A stretch of DNA of 64,000 nucleotides from assembly GCF_004193175.1 (NCBI RefSeq), contig NZ_SAUH01000001.1, positions 1,343,501 to 1,407,500 of the forward strand, in the 5' to 3' direction. The position numbers and the translations under genes are program-made. Below, in pieces: positions 42,662 through 50,933 of this stretch. This DNA is from Streptomyces sp. RFCAC02 (GTDB lineage: Bacteria; Actinomycetota; Actinomycetes; Streptomycetales; Streptomycetaceae). The first letter of the stretch is position 1. Every line of letters begins with the position of its first letter. Below the pieces are notes generated by a model. That model was not told the origin of the DNA. It saw only the letters and a program-made list of their open reading frames with translations, and did not search any database.

Positions 42662-43309
42662 ATGACCGATGCGGGATCGAAAGCGGAGCTGTGGTCGGCG
42701 ATCCATGAGGAGCGGGCCGCGCTGGCGGCCGATCTCGCGGGGCTGTCCGACGAGCGGTGGGCGACGCCGTCGCTCTGCGCCGGGTTGTCCGTGCGCGAGG
42801 TGCTGGCGCACCTCACCGCCGGGGCGAGCCTCACGCCCGCGCGCTGGCTGGCCGGGGTGATCCGCTGCCGGTTCGACTTCGACCGGCAGGTGGCCGTGCG
42901 GCTCGCCGAACAGCTCGGGGCCACGCCCGCCGAGACGCTGGAACGGTTCCGGCGCGCCGTCTCCAGCAGGACGAAGCCGCCCCTGCCTCCGGTGGCCATG
43001 CTCGGCGAGACGATCGTGCACGGTGAGGACATCCGCCGTCCGCTCGGCATACGCCGCGCCCATCCGATCGGTACGGTCACGCGGGTCGCCGCGTACTACC
43101 GGGGGACCGACATGGTGGTGGTCGCCAAGCGCCGCGTCGCCGGTCTCGGGCTCGTCGCGACCGACGGCCCGTTCAGGTCCGGTTCCGGGCCGCTCGTGAC
43201 GGGCACCACCCTGGCCCTGGTGATGGCCATGACCGGGCGGGAGGCGTACCTCGACGACCTGGAGGGAGACGGCGTCGCGCTGCTGAGGGAGCGCCGGTCG
43301 ATGCGGTGA
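42662..43309 (+). CDS. mycothiol-dependent maleylpyruvate isomerase-family (DinB-like) protein, 215 aa
   Basis: The early IHEERAALAADLAGLSDERWATPSLCAGLSVREVLAHLTAG is the maleylpyruvate isomerase N-terminal (DinB-like) domain with the His metal ligand; GETIVHGEDIRRPLG supplies the second His. Mycothiol is the actinobacterial thiol these enzymes use. ATG 42662 is the start. The last 14 codons lie within a direct repeat whose other copy is 1.2 kb downstream. Confidence 0.85.
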   Translation: MTDAGSKAELWSAIHEERAALAADLAGLSDERWATPSLCAGLSVREVLAHLTAGASLTPARWLAGVIRCRFDFDRQVAVRLAEQLGATPAETLERFRRAVSSRTKPPLPPVAMLGETIVHGEDIRRPLGIRRAHPIGTVTRVAAYYRGTDMVVVAKRRVAGLGLVATDGPFRSGSGPLVTGTTLALVMAMTGREAYLDDLEGDGVALLRERRSMR

Positions 43310-43340
43310 CCGGTGCGGGTGCGGTGGTGTCCGTCAGCAG
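43268..43340 (+). repeat. 73-bp direct repeat, left copy
   Basis: These 73 bases are identical to 44447-44519; the similarity extends seven bases further left with one mismatch. The left copy contains the last codons and stop of the isomerase gene and extends past it. The copy on the right carries the same isomerase end plus the stop of the toroid gene. Sequence just outside differs, so the repeat flanks a separate 1.1-kb segment. Confidence 0.95.
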
Positions 43341-43352
43341 TGCGTCACCCGT

Positions 43353-43904
43353 ATGGCTGGTCCCAGGCATGATCGGAGCACGGGCGGGGGGCCGTCACGC
43401 TCCCCGTCCGGGCTCAGGAGTCCTTCGGATCGGCCTGGGGCTGCGGAAGCGATCCGCCAAGGGCACCGGCAGGTCGCTCCGGACGCCACCCGCATCCGCC
43501 GATGGATCGACGGCGAACGCCCCCGCCCGCCGGTCCCGGTCCTGCTCGCCACGGTGATCTCCGACGTGGTCGGCCAGCCCTTCACACCCGGTGATCTCGG
43601 CTCGACGGCCGCCGGACCCACACTGGACAGCATCCAGGTCCCGCTGCTTACCGAGGCAGCCGCCCAGACCTTGGCCGGATGGACCCGGATGGACCTCTTC
43701 CTCGATCGCCGCGACACCCTCAAGATCGCCCTCGGCGCCCACCAAGCGCTGGACGAGGCCGCCCGCGTCGACTCCACGCTCGTGGCCTCCCGGCTCAACA
43801 CCCTGCTGGACGCCGCCCGCCCGTTCCGGACCGGTGCGGTGGACGAGGTCCGCGCCCGGGCGGCGGATCTCGCCGCAGCCCGGCCGACCACCGTCGCCGC
43901 CTGA
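43353..43904 (+). pseudogene. 5'-truncated actinobacterial regulator fragment
   Basis: The part AEAIRQGHRQVAPDATRIRRWIDGERPRPPVPVLLATVISDVVGQPFTPGDLG is the end of an XRE-like HTH as seen in streptomycete regulators of the NsdA/NsdB group, followed by a helical region typical of their C-terminal part (LTEAAAQTLAGWTRMDLFLDRRDTLKIALG). The first HTH helices are not present: the sequence before RQGHRQ is not protein-like, and the entry point is the repeat boundary. The C-terminus at AAARPTTVAA is far shorter than the full regulator (400 residues or more). It is thus a remnant inside the repeat-flanked segment. Confidence 0.55.
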
Positions 43905-43917
43905 GACCATCGAAGCC

Positions 43918-44217
43918 ATGGGCAAGCACTCCCGACCCGGACCACCGAACCAGCCGTCCCGTGCGGTTCCCCGCGCCAACGCCGACGACCCGCTCGCGGC
44001 CTACCACAGGCGCCGCCGCCCGCCACTGGACATCCACCGCCGGCACCGCCCGCTCCACGGCGGTGGCAGCCACCTCCGCCCCGACGAGCCCCGGGCACTG
44101 GAGGAGTGGAACGGGTTCTCCTATGAGCCCGCGGGCATCGCCGCGAACCTCGCGAACGCCGTGCGGTGGGTGAACGAACACACGGCCGCCGCCGACAGCG
44201 ACGGGGAAGCAGCCTGA
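43918..44217 (+). CDS. hypothetical protein in the repeat-flanked segment, 99 aa
   Basis: ATG 43918 opens a 99-residue frame, MGKHSRPGPPNQPSRAVPRANADDPLAAYHRRRRPP, ending LANAVRWVNEHTAAADSDGEAA. The N-terminal half is basic and Pro/His-rich; the C-terminal third looks helical. It starts 13 bp after the regulator fragment, a spacing that suggests they were once an operon. No family recognised, and decay cannot be excluded. Confidence 0.45.
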   Translation: MGKHSRPGPPNQPSRAVPRANADDPLAAYHRRRRPPLDIHRRHRPLHGGGSHLRPDEPRALEEWNGFSYEPAGIAANLANAVRWVNEHTAAADSDGEAA

Positions 44218-44228
44218 TCCGGCCGTTC

Positions 44229-44446
44229 TCACGGCGTGCCGTCGATCCCGGAGTCGGAGCCGACCTTGCGGCGGTAGCGCCCTGGGCCACCTGATCCGAC
44301 TCCACGCCGAGTGCGGCAGTGCGCTTCTTCAACGTCAGCAGCGGCTTGCCCGCGCGCGGCCACGGTCTCCCGCCAACGCGCGACACAGGCGAACATCCGC
44401 TGTGCCTGATGGGCATGGACTGCGGGACGCACGCGAGCCGGAGGGG
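44229..44446 (-). pseudogene. degenerate coding remnant at the right edge of the segment
   Basis: Minus-strand coding-like stretches lie in two overlapping frames: HQAQRMFACVARWRETVAARGQ in one, then LLTLKKRTAALGVESDQVAQG in another, then GRYRRKVGSDSGIDGTP back in the first frame and a stop at 44229. Stitching them needs two frameshifts. I do not recognise the family. The left end is complete and the 5' end is cut by the right direct repeat. Confidence 0.35.
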
Positions 44447-44519
44447 GACGGCGTCGCGCTGCTGAGGGAGCGCCGGTCGATGCGGTGACCGGTGCGGGTG
44501 CGGTGGTGTCCGTCAGCAG
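44447..44519 (+). repeat. 73-bp direct repeat, right copy
   Basis: Identical to 43268-43340. It holds the final codons of the isomerase gene without the rest of that gene, followed by the toroid gene's stop (44513-44515) and the extra bases that continue into that gene. The right copy is therefore linked to the native right flank and the left copy to the native left flank, as expected if an element inserted or a block was duplicated. Confidence 0.95.
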
Positions 44520-45577
44520 CAGTCGGGCGGCAGGCCGGTGGGGAGGGTGGCGCCGGAGAAGACGGTGCGGGTGGCGTGGTCGCCGGTGAGTGCCGCCGCT
44601 GCCAGCAGGACCGCGCCCGCCGTCCATGTGGTGCGCTCCTCCGGCCAGATGGCGTCGTCGGCGTACACGTAGCCCGTCCAGTACATGCCGTCGTCGGTGC
44701 GGAGGCGGGCCAGGCAGCGGAGGATCTCGGTGGCGCGGCGCGGGAGTCCGGCCGCCCACAGGGCGAGGGCGAGTTCGGCGCTCTCGCCACCCGTCACCCA
44801 GGGGTTGGGGTGGACGCAGCGGACGCCGAGGCCCGGCACGACGAAGTCGTCCCAGCGGGCGGCGAGGCGGGCGTGGGCGGCGGCGCCGCGGACGGTTCCG
44901 GCGAGGACCGGGTAGTACCAGTCCATGGAGTAGCGGGACTTGTCGAGGAACCGTTCCGGGTGGGCGCGGACGGCGTGCCCGAGGCGGCCGGCGGCCAGCT
45001 CCCAGTCCGGCTGCGGCGTGCCGGCCAGTTCGGCGAGCGCGAGGGCGCAGCGCAGGGCGTGGTGGGCGGAGGCGGAGCCGGTGAGGAGGGCGCCGGGGGC
45101 GGCGGTGCCGTCGGGGTCGCGGCGCCAGCCGAGTTCGCCGCCGGGCCGCTGGAAGCGCAGGACGAACTCGACGGCGGCGGTGACGACGGGCGTCATGCGG
45201 CGGCGGAACGCCTCGTCGCCGGTGGCGAGCCAGTGGTGGTAGACGCCGACGGCCGGGTAGGCGCAGAAGTTGGTCTCGGCGGCGCGGTCGGCGGGGGTGG
45301 CCGGGCCGTCGTCGGCGTAGGCGGCGTACCAGGAGCCGTCGTCGTTCTGGTGGCGGGCCAGCCAGTCGTACGCGGCCTCGGCGCGGTCGTGCTCGCCCGC
45401 CGCGTCGAGGGCCATGGCGGCCTCGACGTGGTCCCAGGGGTCGAGGTGGTGGCCGCGGAACCACGGTATGCCGCCGTCCGTGCGCTGGACGCGGCCGATG
45501 GCGGCGGCGGTCTCGGCGGTCTCGGCGGCGGTGAGGACGCCGGCCGGCGCGGGCCGTTCGCGGTGCCCGAAGGCCAT
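44513..45577 (-). CDS. alpha/alpha-toroid (prenyltransferase-like) protein, 354 aa
   Basis: QRTDGGIPWFRGHHLDPWDHVEAAMALDAAGEHDRAEAAYDWLARHQNDDGSWYAAY is a toroid-type helical-pair repeat resembling prenyltransferase/squalene-cyclase folds, with further repeats GELGWRRDPDG and RLRTDDGMYWTGYVYADDAIWPEERTTWTAGAVLLA. There is no DxDD cyclase motif, so it is not a terpene cyclase. ATG 45577 follows the methyltransferase stop in TGATG; GTG 45580 is an alternative. It forms an operon with a methyltransferase and a GT4 glycosyltransferase, a trio I know to be conserved in streptomycetes, possibly acting on a cell-envelope glycan. The 3' end lies in the right direct repeat. Confidence 0.75.
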   Translation of the reverse strand: MAFGHRERPAPAGVLTAAETAETAAAIGRVQRTDGGIPWFRGHHLDPWDHVEAAMALDAAGEHDRAEAAYDWLARHQNDDGSWYAAYADDGPATPADRAAETNFCAYPAVGVYHHWLATGDEAFRRRMTPVVTAAVEFVLRFQRPGGELGWRRDPDGTAAPGALLTGSASAHHALRCALALAELAGTPQPDWELAAGRLGHAVRAHPERFLDKSRYSMDWYYPVLAGTVRGAAAHARLAARWDDFVVPGLGVRCVHPNPWVTGGESAELALALWAAGLPRRATEILRCLARLRTDDGMYWTGYVYADDAIWPEERTTWTAGAVLLAAAALTGDHATRTVFSGATLPTGLPPDCC

Positions 45578-46299
45578 CACCCGCGCTCCCTGGGCTTGGT
45601 GGCGTAGGCGACGAACGACTTGCCGATGACCGGGTCGAGGAGGTGCTCGGCGGCGCGGGTGAGCAGCGGGCGCTTCATGATGTCCCACACGAGCAGCTTG
45701 TGGTAGGCGCGGACGGGGAGCGACCTGTCGTTGTCCACGCCGACGGCGCACTTGAGCCACCAGTAGGGCGCGTGGAGGGCGTGCGCGTGGTGGGTGCCGT
45801 ACGGGCGGAGGCCGGCCTCGCGGATGCGGGTGAGGAGTTCGTCGGCGCGGTAGATGCGGATGTGGCCGCCCTCGACCTGGTGGTAGGCGTCGGACAGCGC
45901 CCAGCAGACGCGTTCCGGGCCGTGGCGGGGGACGGTGACGGCGATCCGGCCGCCGGGGCGCAGGACGCGGACGGCCTCGGCGAGCAGGCCCTTGTCGTCG
46001 GGGACGTGCTCCATGATCTCGGAGACGATGATCGCGTCGAAGCTGGCGTCGGGGAACGGCAGGGCGAGCGCGTCGCCGCGTACGGCGGTCGCCGTCGTGC
46101 CGGGGGGTGCCTCGCCGGCCTCGCGCATGGCGGCGAACCAGCCGGCGACCTCGCGGACGTCGTCGCCGTTGCGGTCGAGGGCGACGGTGTGGGCGCCGCG
46201 CCGGTAGCAGGCGAAGGCGTGCCGGCCCTGGCCGCAGCCGAGGTCGAGGACCCGGTCGCCGGCGGCGATGGGGAACCGGGTGAAGTCCACCGTCAGCAT
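45577..46299 (-). CDS. class I SAM-dependent methyltransferase, 240 aa
   Basis: VLDLGCGQGRHAFACYRRGAHTVALDRNGDDV (motif I and acidic loop), FDAIIVSEIMEHVPDDKGLLAEAVRVLRPGGRIAVTVPRHGPERVCW (motifs II-III) make a Methyltransf_11-type enzyme. The C-terminal part with HYWWLKCAVG-like and RAYHKLLVWDIMKRPLL is shared with orthologues in this trio. ATG 46299. Overlaps the toroid gene by one base. Substrate unknown. Confidence 0.88.
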   Translation of the reverse strand: MLTVDFTRFPIAAGDRVLDLGCGQGRHAFACYRRGAHTVALDRNGDDVREVAGWFAAMREAGEAPPGTTATAVRGDALALPFPDASFDAIIVSEIMEHVPDDKGLLAEAVRVLRPGGRIAVTVPRHGPERVCWALSDAYHQVEGGHIRIYRADELLTRIREAGLRPYGTHHAHALHAPYWWLKCAVGVDNDRSLPVRAYHKLLVWDIMKRPLLTRAAEHLLDPVIGKSFVAYATKPRERG

Positions 46300-46338
46300 G
46301 TGTCGTTGCGCCCTTCCGGTCGGCTGCGGGATGCGGTG

Positions 46339-47655
46339 TTACGGCTGCGGTCGGGGGGTGGCGGCGAGCGCGGCCCGGTAGTGCTCGGCGGTGGCGCGTG
46401 CGGCCTGCCGCCAGGTGAAGCGGGCGAGGACGCGCTCGCGTCCGGCGGCGGCGAGCCGGGCGCGCAGGGCGTCGTCGGTGAGCATGCGGCCGAGGGCGGC
46501 GGCGAGGGCGCCGGCGTCGCCCGGGGGGACGGCGAGGCACGTCTCGCCGTCCGGTCCCGCGACCTCGGGGATGGCGCCGCCGGTGGTGGCGACCAGGGGG
46601 GTGCCGGCGGCCATGGCCTCGGCGGCGGGCAGGCAGAACCCCTCGTACAGGGACGGCACGCACGCGACCTGCGCGCCGCGCACGAGGTCGGCGAGATCCG
46701 AGTCGCCGACGCCGGTGCGGAAGGTGACGGCGCCGCCGATGCCGAAACGTTCCAGCGCGTCGGCGACCGGTCCTTCCGCGGGGCGCTTCCCCACGACGAC
46801 GAGGTGGGCCGCGGGGTGTTCGGTGCGGAGTTTGGCGAGGGCCTCGACCAGGTGCACCAGGCCCTTCAGGGGGGCGTCGGCGCTGGAGGTGGTGACGATC
46901 CTGCCGGGCACGCGCGGCACGGCCGGGTCGGGGTGGAAGACGCGGGTGTCGGCGCCGATCGGCACGACGTGGACGCGGCCGGGCGGGACGGCGAAGTCGT
47001 CCAGGATCTCGCGGCGGGACGCCTCGGAGACGGTGAGGACGGCCGGCAGGCGGCGGGCGACGCGGCGCTGCATGCGCGTGAAGGCGTACCAGCGTCGTAC
47101 GGACCAGCGGCGGGCGCGCGTCGTGGCGGCGGCGAGTTCGAGGCGGCGGTCGACGGTGATGGGGTGGTGGATCGTCGTGACGAGCGGCAGGCCGGCGCGG
47201 CGGGTGGCGCCGAGGAGGCCGGGCGCGAGGGTCTGGTTGTCGTGGACGACGTCGAAGTCACGGCGGCGCGCGATGAGTTCGCGGCGGGCGCGGAGGGCGA
47301 ACGTCCTCGGTTCGGGGAAGCCGCCGGTCTTCATGACGGCGACCTCCAGCACGTCGATCCAGTCGCGGTACTCGTCGCGGCGCGGTGTGCGGAACGGGTC
47401 GGGCTGCCGGTACAGGTCGAGGCTCGGCAGGCGGCGCAGGACGACGCCCTCGTCGAGCACGGGGTAGGGCTGCGCGCCGATGACCTCGACGCGGTGGCCG
47501 AGCGCGGTGAGTTCGCGGGAGAGGTGGCGGACGTAGACGCCCTGGCCGCCGGAGTAGGGGTTGCCCTTGTAGCTGAGCAGTGCGACGCGGAGGGGGCGGT
47601 CCTCGGCTGGCTGCGTGGTCACGCCCGGCAACTCCCAGGGTTGGTACGACGGCAC
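46339..47655 (-). CDS. GT4-family glycosyltransferase, 438 aa
   Basis: GT-B fold with RVALLSYKGNPYSGGQGVYVRHLSRELTALGHRVEVIGAQPYP at the N-terminus, DVVHDNQTLAPGLL, a nucleotide-sugar domain with PIGADTRVFHP, GRIVTTSSADAPLKGLVHLVEAL and the GT4 E-x7-E motif as PSLYEGFCLPAAEAMAAGTPLVAT. GTG 47655 gives a slightly extended N-terminus; GTG at about 47622 (VTTQPAEDRPLRV) with GGGAG upstream is an alternative. First gene of the trio. Confidence 0.9.
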   Translation of the reverse strand: MPSYQPWELPGVTTQPAEDRPLRVALLSYKGNPYSGGQGVYVRHLSRELTALGHRVEVIGAQPYPVLDEGVVLRRLPSLDLYRQPDPFRTPRRDEYRDWIDVLEVAVMKTGGFPEPRTFALRARRELIARRRDFDVVHDNQTLAPGLLGATRRAGLPLVTTIHHPITVDRRLELAAATTRARRWSVRRWYAFTRMQRRVARRLPAVLTVSEASRREILDDFAVPPGRVHVVPIGADTRVFHPDPAVPRVPGRIVTTSSADAPLKGLVHLVEALAKLRTEHPAAHLVVVGKRPAEGPVADALERFGIGGAVTFRTGVGDSDLADLVRGAQVACVPSLYEGFCLPAAEAMAAGTPLVATTGGAIPEVAGPDGETCLAVPPGDAGALAAALGRMLTDDALRARLAAAGRERVLARFTWRQAARATAEHYRAALAATPRPQP

Positions 47656-47844
47656 CGCTACTCGTGGGTATCAACATAGCCCGCGCGGGCGGGGACGACT
47701 CCGACGGGGCGCGTGATTCCCGCCACGCGGCGCGGCCCGACTAGTCAAGTTTGACTAGCTGCAGGCGGAGCCGTACGGTCGGGGTCCGCAAGCAACGTGC
47801 TCAGCAGGGGAGTTGGGGACCAGGTGGGAGAAGCACCGCCGGAG

Positions 47845-48573
47845 ATGCGCCCGAACGAGACGACGGTGCCGCTGCTGCCGTGCTCGGACGTGCCGGGGAC
47901 GCTGGCGTTCTACCGTGCCCTCGGCTTCGAGGTCACCCACGAGCAGACCAGGCCGTACGTGTACCTCGCCCTGCGCTTCGGCGGTTTCGAGGTGCACTTC
48001 TGCAGGCCGCCGGCCGGCTACGACCCGGACCGGTCGGACGGCGGCGGCTGCCTCGTCGCGGTGGACGACGCCGCGCCGTACCACGCCGCGTTCTCCCGGG
48101 CGCTGCGCGCCGCCCACGGCAGGGTGCCGGCGACGGGGCGGCCGCGCATCACGCGGTTCCGGCCCGGCCAGAGCCGGTTCACGCTCCTGGACCCGTCCGG
48201 CAACTCGCTGATCTTCGTGCGGCGCGACGAGCCGGCGACGCTGGAGTACGGCGGCTCGAAGGAGCTGAGCGGACTGGCCAGGGTGCTCGACAACGCGCGG
48301 ATCCTCCGCGACTTCAAGAACGACGACCGCGCCGCGTTCCGCGCCGTCACCTCGTGGGTGCGCAGGCACGGGGCGGACGCGCCGGGCGTCGAACGGGCGC
48401 TGGCGCTGGCGGTCCTCGTCGAGCTGGCGACGGCCCTGGGCGAGCCGGCCGGCGAGCCGCTGCGGGAGCTGCGCGCGATCCCGCTCACGGACGCGGAGCT
48501 GCGGCGGGTGCGGGACGGGCTGCGCGACGCGGGGAGTCTCGACGCGTGGCTGACGGCGGAGCCGCCGGCCTGA
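47845..48573 (+). CDS. VOC/glyoxalase-family protein with helical tail, 242 aa
   Basis: TTVPLLPCSDVPGTLAFYRALGFEVTHEQTRPYVYLALRFGGFEVHFC and FTLLDPSGNSLIFVRR are the bleomycin-resistance/glyoxalase (VOC) half repeats. A C-terminal 100-residue helical segment (LARVLDNARILRDFKNDDRAAFRAV) is an extension common in streptomycete homologues. ATG 47845 is used; GTG 47824 is in frame and possible. Single-domain VOC proteins dimerise, and functions include drug binding. It stands just before the cobalamin-controlled operon but on its own. Confidence 0.8.
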   Translation: MRPNETTVPLLPCSDVPGTLAFYRALGFEVTHEQTRPYVYLALRFGGFEVHFCRPPAGYDPDRSDGGGCLVAVDDAAPYHAAFSRALRAAHGRVPATGRPRITRFRPGQSRFTLLDPSGNSLIFVRRDEPATLEYGGSKELSGLARVLDNARILRDFKNDDRAAFRAVTSWVRRHGADAPGVERALALAVLVELATALGEPAGEPLRELRAIPLTDAELRRVRDGLRDAGSLDAWLTAEPPA

Positions 48574-48609
48574 GCGCGGGCGGGTGGGGGCGCGCGGGGT
48601 GCGGCCGAT

Positions 48610-48735
48610 AGAGTGACCCACGCAGTTCATCCGCGTATGGGGGAAGCCGGTGCGATTCCGGCGCTGACCCGCAACCGTGTACGCCCCGCCCCGGCGGGCG
48701 CGTGAGCCGGGATGCCCGTACGCGGCCGCACTGGC
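48610..48735 (+). promoter_or_regulatory. cobalamin (B12) riboswitch
   Basis: The B12-box region GGGGGAAGCCGGTGCGATTC then GGCGCTGACCCGCAACCGT, followed by the closing GTGAGCCGGGATGCCCGTAC, contains the conserved AGCCGGTGCGATTCCGGC and GCTGACCCGCAACCGT core and the GAGCCGGGATGCC of the adenosylcobalamin aptamer. It lies 130-260 bp before the toroid gene of a cobalamin ECF operon. Regulation is by B12 binding, reducing expression when cobalamin is abundant. Confidence 0.95.
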
Positions 48736-48740
48736 ACGTC

Positions 48741-48759
48741 GGCCGCCACGGTGGCGGCC
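48741..48759 (+). terminator. hairpin in the riboswitch expression platform
   Basis: GGCCGCCA (48741-48748) pairs perfectly with TGGCGGCC (48752-48759) around three bases, directly after the aptamer. It may be a terminator or an alternative pairing that sequesters downstream RNA. No T tract follows, as is usual in these genomes. Confidence 0.45.
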
Positions 48760-48869
48760 GCCACCGTCGAGGAGTACGGCGCTGTGCCCGGTGCCCGACG
48801 ACGCGCGGCGACGATCCGCGACGCGTACGGAAGCCGTGCCGGTGACCGGCACAGTGAAAGGCTTCCCGC

Positions 48870-50285
48870 GTGCAGAACACCACGCATCACCGTCAGGGGC
48901 GGCGGCCGTCCCGTGCGCGCCGCCGTGCCGTGGCCCTGGCCGGCGGTGCCGCGCTGCTTGCGGCCCTGACCGGTCTCGCGCCGCAGGCCGCCTCGGCGGC
49001 CGACCAGGTGCCGGACGGGCTGTTCGGTTCGGGCGATCCGCAGGCCGACGGCGTGTGGCGGCAGTCCATCGCGCTGCTCGCGCAGCACGCGGTCGGGGCC
49101 ACCCCGGCCGACGAGGCGGTGGAGTGGCTGGCGGGGCAGCAGTGCGCCGACGGGTCGTTCCTCGGCTACCGGGCCGATCCGTCCGTGCCGTGCGAGGACG
49201 TGTCGGCGGCCGACTCGAACGCGACGGCGCTCGCCGCCCAGGCGCTGGCGGCGCTCGGCGGCCACGACGACGCGGTGGACGCGGCCCTGACGTGGCTCAC
49301 CGGCGTGCAGAACGCGGACGGCGGCTGGAGCTACAACCCGGGCATGGCCAGCGACACCAACTCGACGGCCGTCGTGATCGGCGCGTTCGTCTCGGCCGGC
49401 GAGGACCCGGCCGAGGTCGTGCGGGACGACCACTCGCCGTACGACGCCCTGGGCGCGCTGCAGCTCGGCTGCGACGCCGCGGAGGACCAGCGGGGCTCGT
49501 TCGCCTGGCAGCCGGACGCGGAGACCGGCGCGCTGACGGGCAACGCGTCCGCCACCGCCGACGCCGTGCTCGCGCTGTACGGCGCCGGGCTGCTCGTGTC
49601 CCCGGACGCGGAGGAGGCGGCGCCGGCCGAGGCCCTGGACTGCGGCACGCAGGAAGAGGACGACACGAGCGGCACGGAGACCGGGGACACCGGGACCGAG
49701 GACACGGAGGGCGGGGACACCGAGGAGGGGACGCCGACCGACGGCGCGACCGACCCGGCGGACGGCACGGCCGAGGAGGTCCCCGCGCACATCACCGCCG
49801 CCTCGGCGGGCAGCGCGCAGCTCACCGCGCTCCTCACGGCCAACGACCAGCACCTCGTCAGCACGCTCCCCGGCTCCGCCGACGCCGAGCAGCCCGACTA
49901 CGGCACGACCGTGAAGACGGTCCTGGCGCTCGCGGCCGGCGGCCACCGGGACGCCGCGGGCGCGCCGCTGACCTGGCTGCGCGAGAACGCGGCGGCCTGG
50001 CCCGACCTGCAGGCCAGCCCGTCCGCCCTCGGTCTGCTGATCCTCGCCGCCCACGCCACCGACACGTCGGCCACCGACTTCGGCGGCACGGACCTCGTGG
50101 CCGCGCTGAACGAGCTGGGCCCGACCCCGGAGAGCGGCGCCGCGTCCGGTGACGAGGAGGAGGACTCGGACACCCTCGCCACGGTGATCGGCGGCATCGT
50201 CGGCGCGGTCGTCGTGCTGGGGCTCCTGGCCGTCGCCGGCGGTGTGGTGCGCCGGCGCCGCTCGCACGAGGACGGGAACGCCTGA
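48870..50285 (+). CDS. exported toroid protein, candidate cobalamin binder, 471 aa
   Basis: A signal peptide is clear (RRRAVALAGGAALLAALTGLAPQAASA). The mature part has repeated toroid motifs QQCADGSFLGYRADPSV, GVQNADGGWSYNPGMASDTNSTAVVIGAF and ALGALQLGCDA, like prenyltransferase/squalene-oxidase repeats and animal intrinsic factor/transcobalamin. An acidic Thr/Gly linker (residues about 245-300) leads to another helical part. The end has a membrane helix VIGGIVGAVVVLGLLAVAGGV and RRRRSHEDG, a surface anchor. GTG 48870 follows GTGAAAGG. Position behind a B12 riboswitch and before an ECF transporter suggests it captures cobalamin (inference). Confidence 0.75.
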   Translation: MQNTTHHRQGRRPSRARRRAVALAGGAALLAALTGLAPQAASAADQVPDGLFGSGDPQADGVWRQSIALLAQHAVGATPADEAVEWLAGQQCADGSFLGYRADPSVPCEDVSAADSNATALAAQALAALGGHDDAVDAALTWLTGVQNADGGWSYNPGMASDTNSTAVVIGAFVSAGEDPAEVVRDDHSPYDALGALQLGCDAAEDQRGSFAWQPDAETGALTGNASATADAVLALYGAGLLVSPDAEEAAPAEALDCGTQEEDDTSGTETGDTGTEDTEGGDTEEGTPTDGATDPADGTAEEVPAHITAASAGSAQLTALLTANDQHLVSTLPGSADAEQPDYGTTVKTVLALAAGGHRDAAGAPLTWLRENAAAWPDLQASPSALGLLILAAHATDTSATDFGGTDLVAALNELGPTPESGAASGDEEEDSDTLATVIGGIVGAVVVLGLLAVAGGVVRRRRSHEDGNA

Positions 50286-50286
50286 C

Positions 50287-50928
50287 ATGCGGGCGGCGGC
50301 GGCCGTGCTGCGGGGGCTCGCCTGCGTCGCGCTGGCCGCCGTCCCCGTGCTCGGGGGCGGCGCCGGCACGGCCCGCGCGGACGGCACGGCGTACCGCTAC
50401 TGGTCGTTCTGGCAGGCCGGTGACGGGGGCTGGACGTACGCCCTGGAGGGGCCGGGATCGGCGCGGCCGGACGCGGGCGACGTGATCGGGTTCCGGTTCG
50501 CGGTGAGCGAGGAGGCGTCCGGGCAGGCACGGCCGCGCACGGCGCCGGACTTCGCGGCGCTCTGCGGCACGGACGACGCGGGCGGCGCGGCCCGGGTGGG
50601 CGTCGTCATCGACTTCGGCACGGCGGACGACGCTCCGGACGGCGAGGAGCCGCCGGCCGCCCGTTCCGCGTGCGCGGACCTGCCGGACGGCGCGACCGCC
50701 GCCGAGGTCCTCGCCTCGGTCGCCGAGCCGCTGCGCTACGACGGGTCGGCGCTGCTGTGCGCCATCGCGGGCTACCCCGCCCGGGGTTGCGGCGACGCGG
50801 TGGGCGACACCGCGTCGGGCGACGAGGGGTCGGGGGCCGGGTCGGTGTGGACCGTGGCGGCCGGTGCCGGCGTCGTCGCGCTGCTCGGCGGCGCCGCGGT
50901 CGTACGGGCCCGGCGCGGGCGGGCCTGA
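50287..50928 (+). CDS. exported membrane-anchored protein of the cobalamin operon, 213 aa
   Basis: ATG 50287 is 2 bp after the previous stop. A signal sequence (RGLACVALAAVPVLGGGAGTARA) is followed by YRYWSFWQAGDGGWTYALEGPGSARPDAGDVIGFRFAVS, a motif typical of secreted streptomycete partners of this operon (a SCO2321-like family). Cysteines in CGTDD, CADLPDG and CAIAGYPARGCGDA may form disulfides. A C-terminal helix with RARRGRA anchors it. Function unknown; probably part of cobalamin capture. Confidence 0.75.
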   Translation: MRAAAAVLRGLACVALAAVPVLGGGAGTARADGTAYRYWSFWQAGDGGWTYALEGPGSARPDAGDVIGFRFAVSEEASGQARPRTAPDFAALCGTDDAGGAARVGVVIDFGTADDAPDGEEPPAARSACADLPDGATAAEVLASVAEPLRYDGSALLCAIAGYPARGCGDAVGDTASGDEGSGAGSVWTVAAGAGVVALLGGAAVVRARRGRA

Positions 50929-50933
50929 CCGCC

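Noticed and set aside
43353..44217. The repeat-flanked block as an insertion sequence
   Set aside because: No transposase and no terminal inverted repeats, and a 73-bp duplication is too long for IS target-site duplication.
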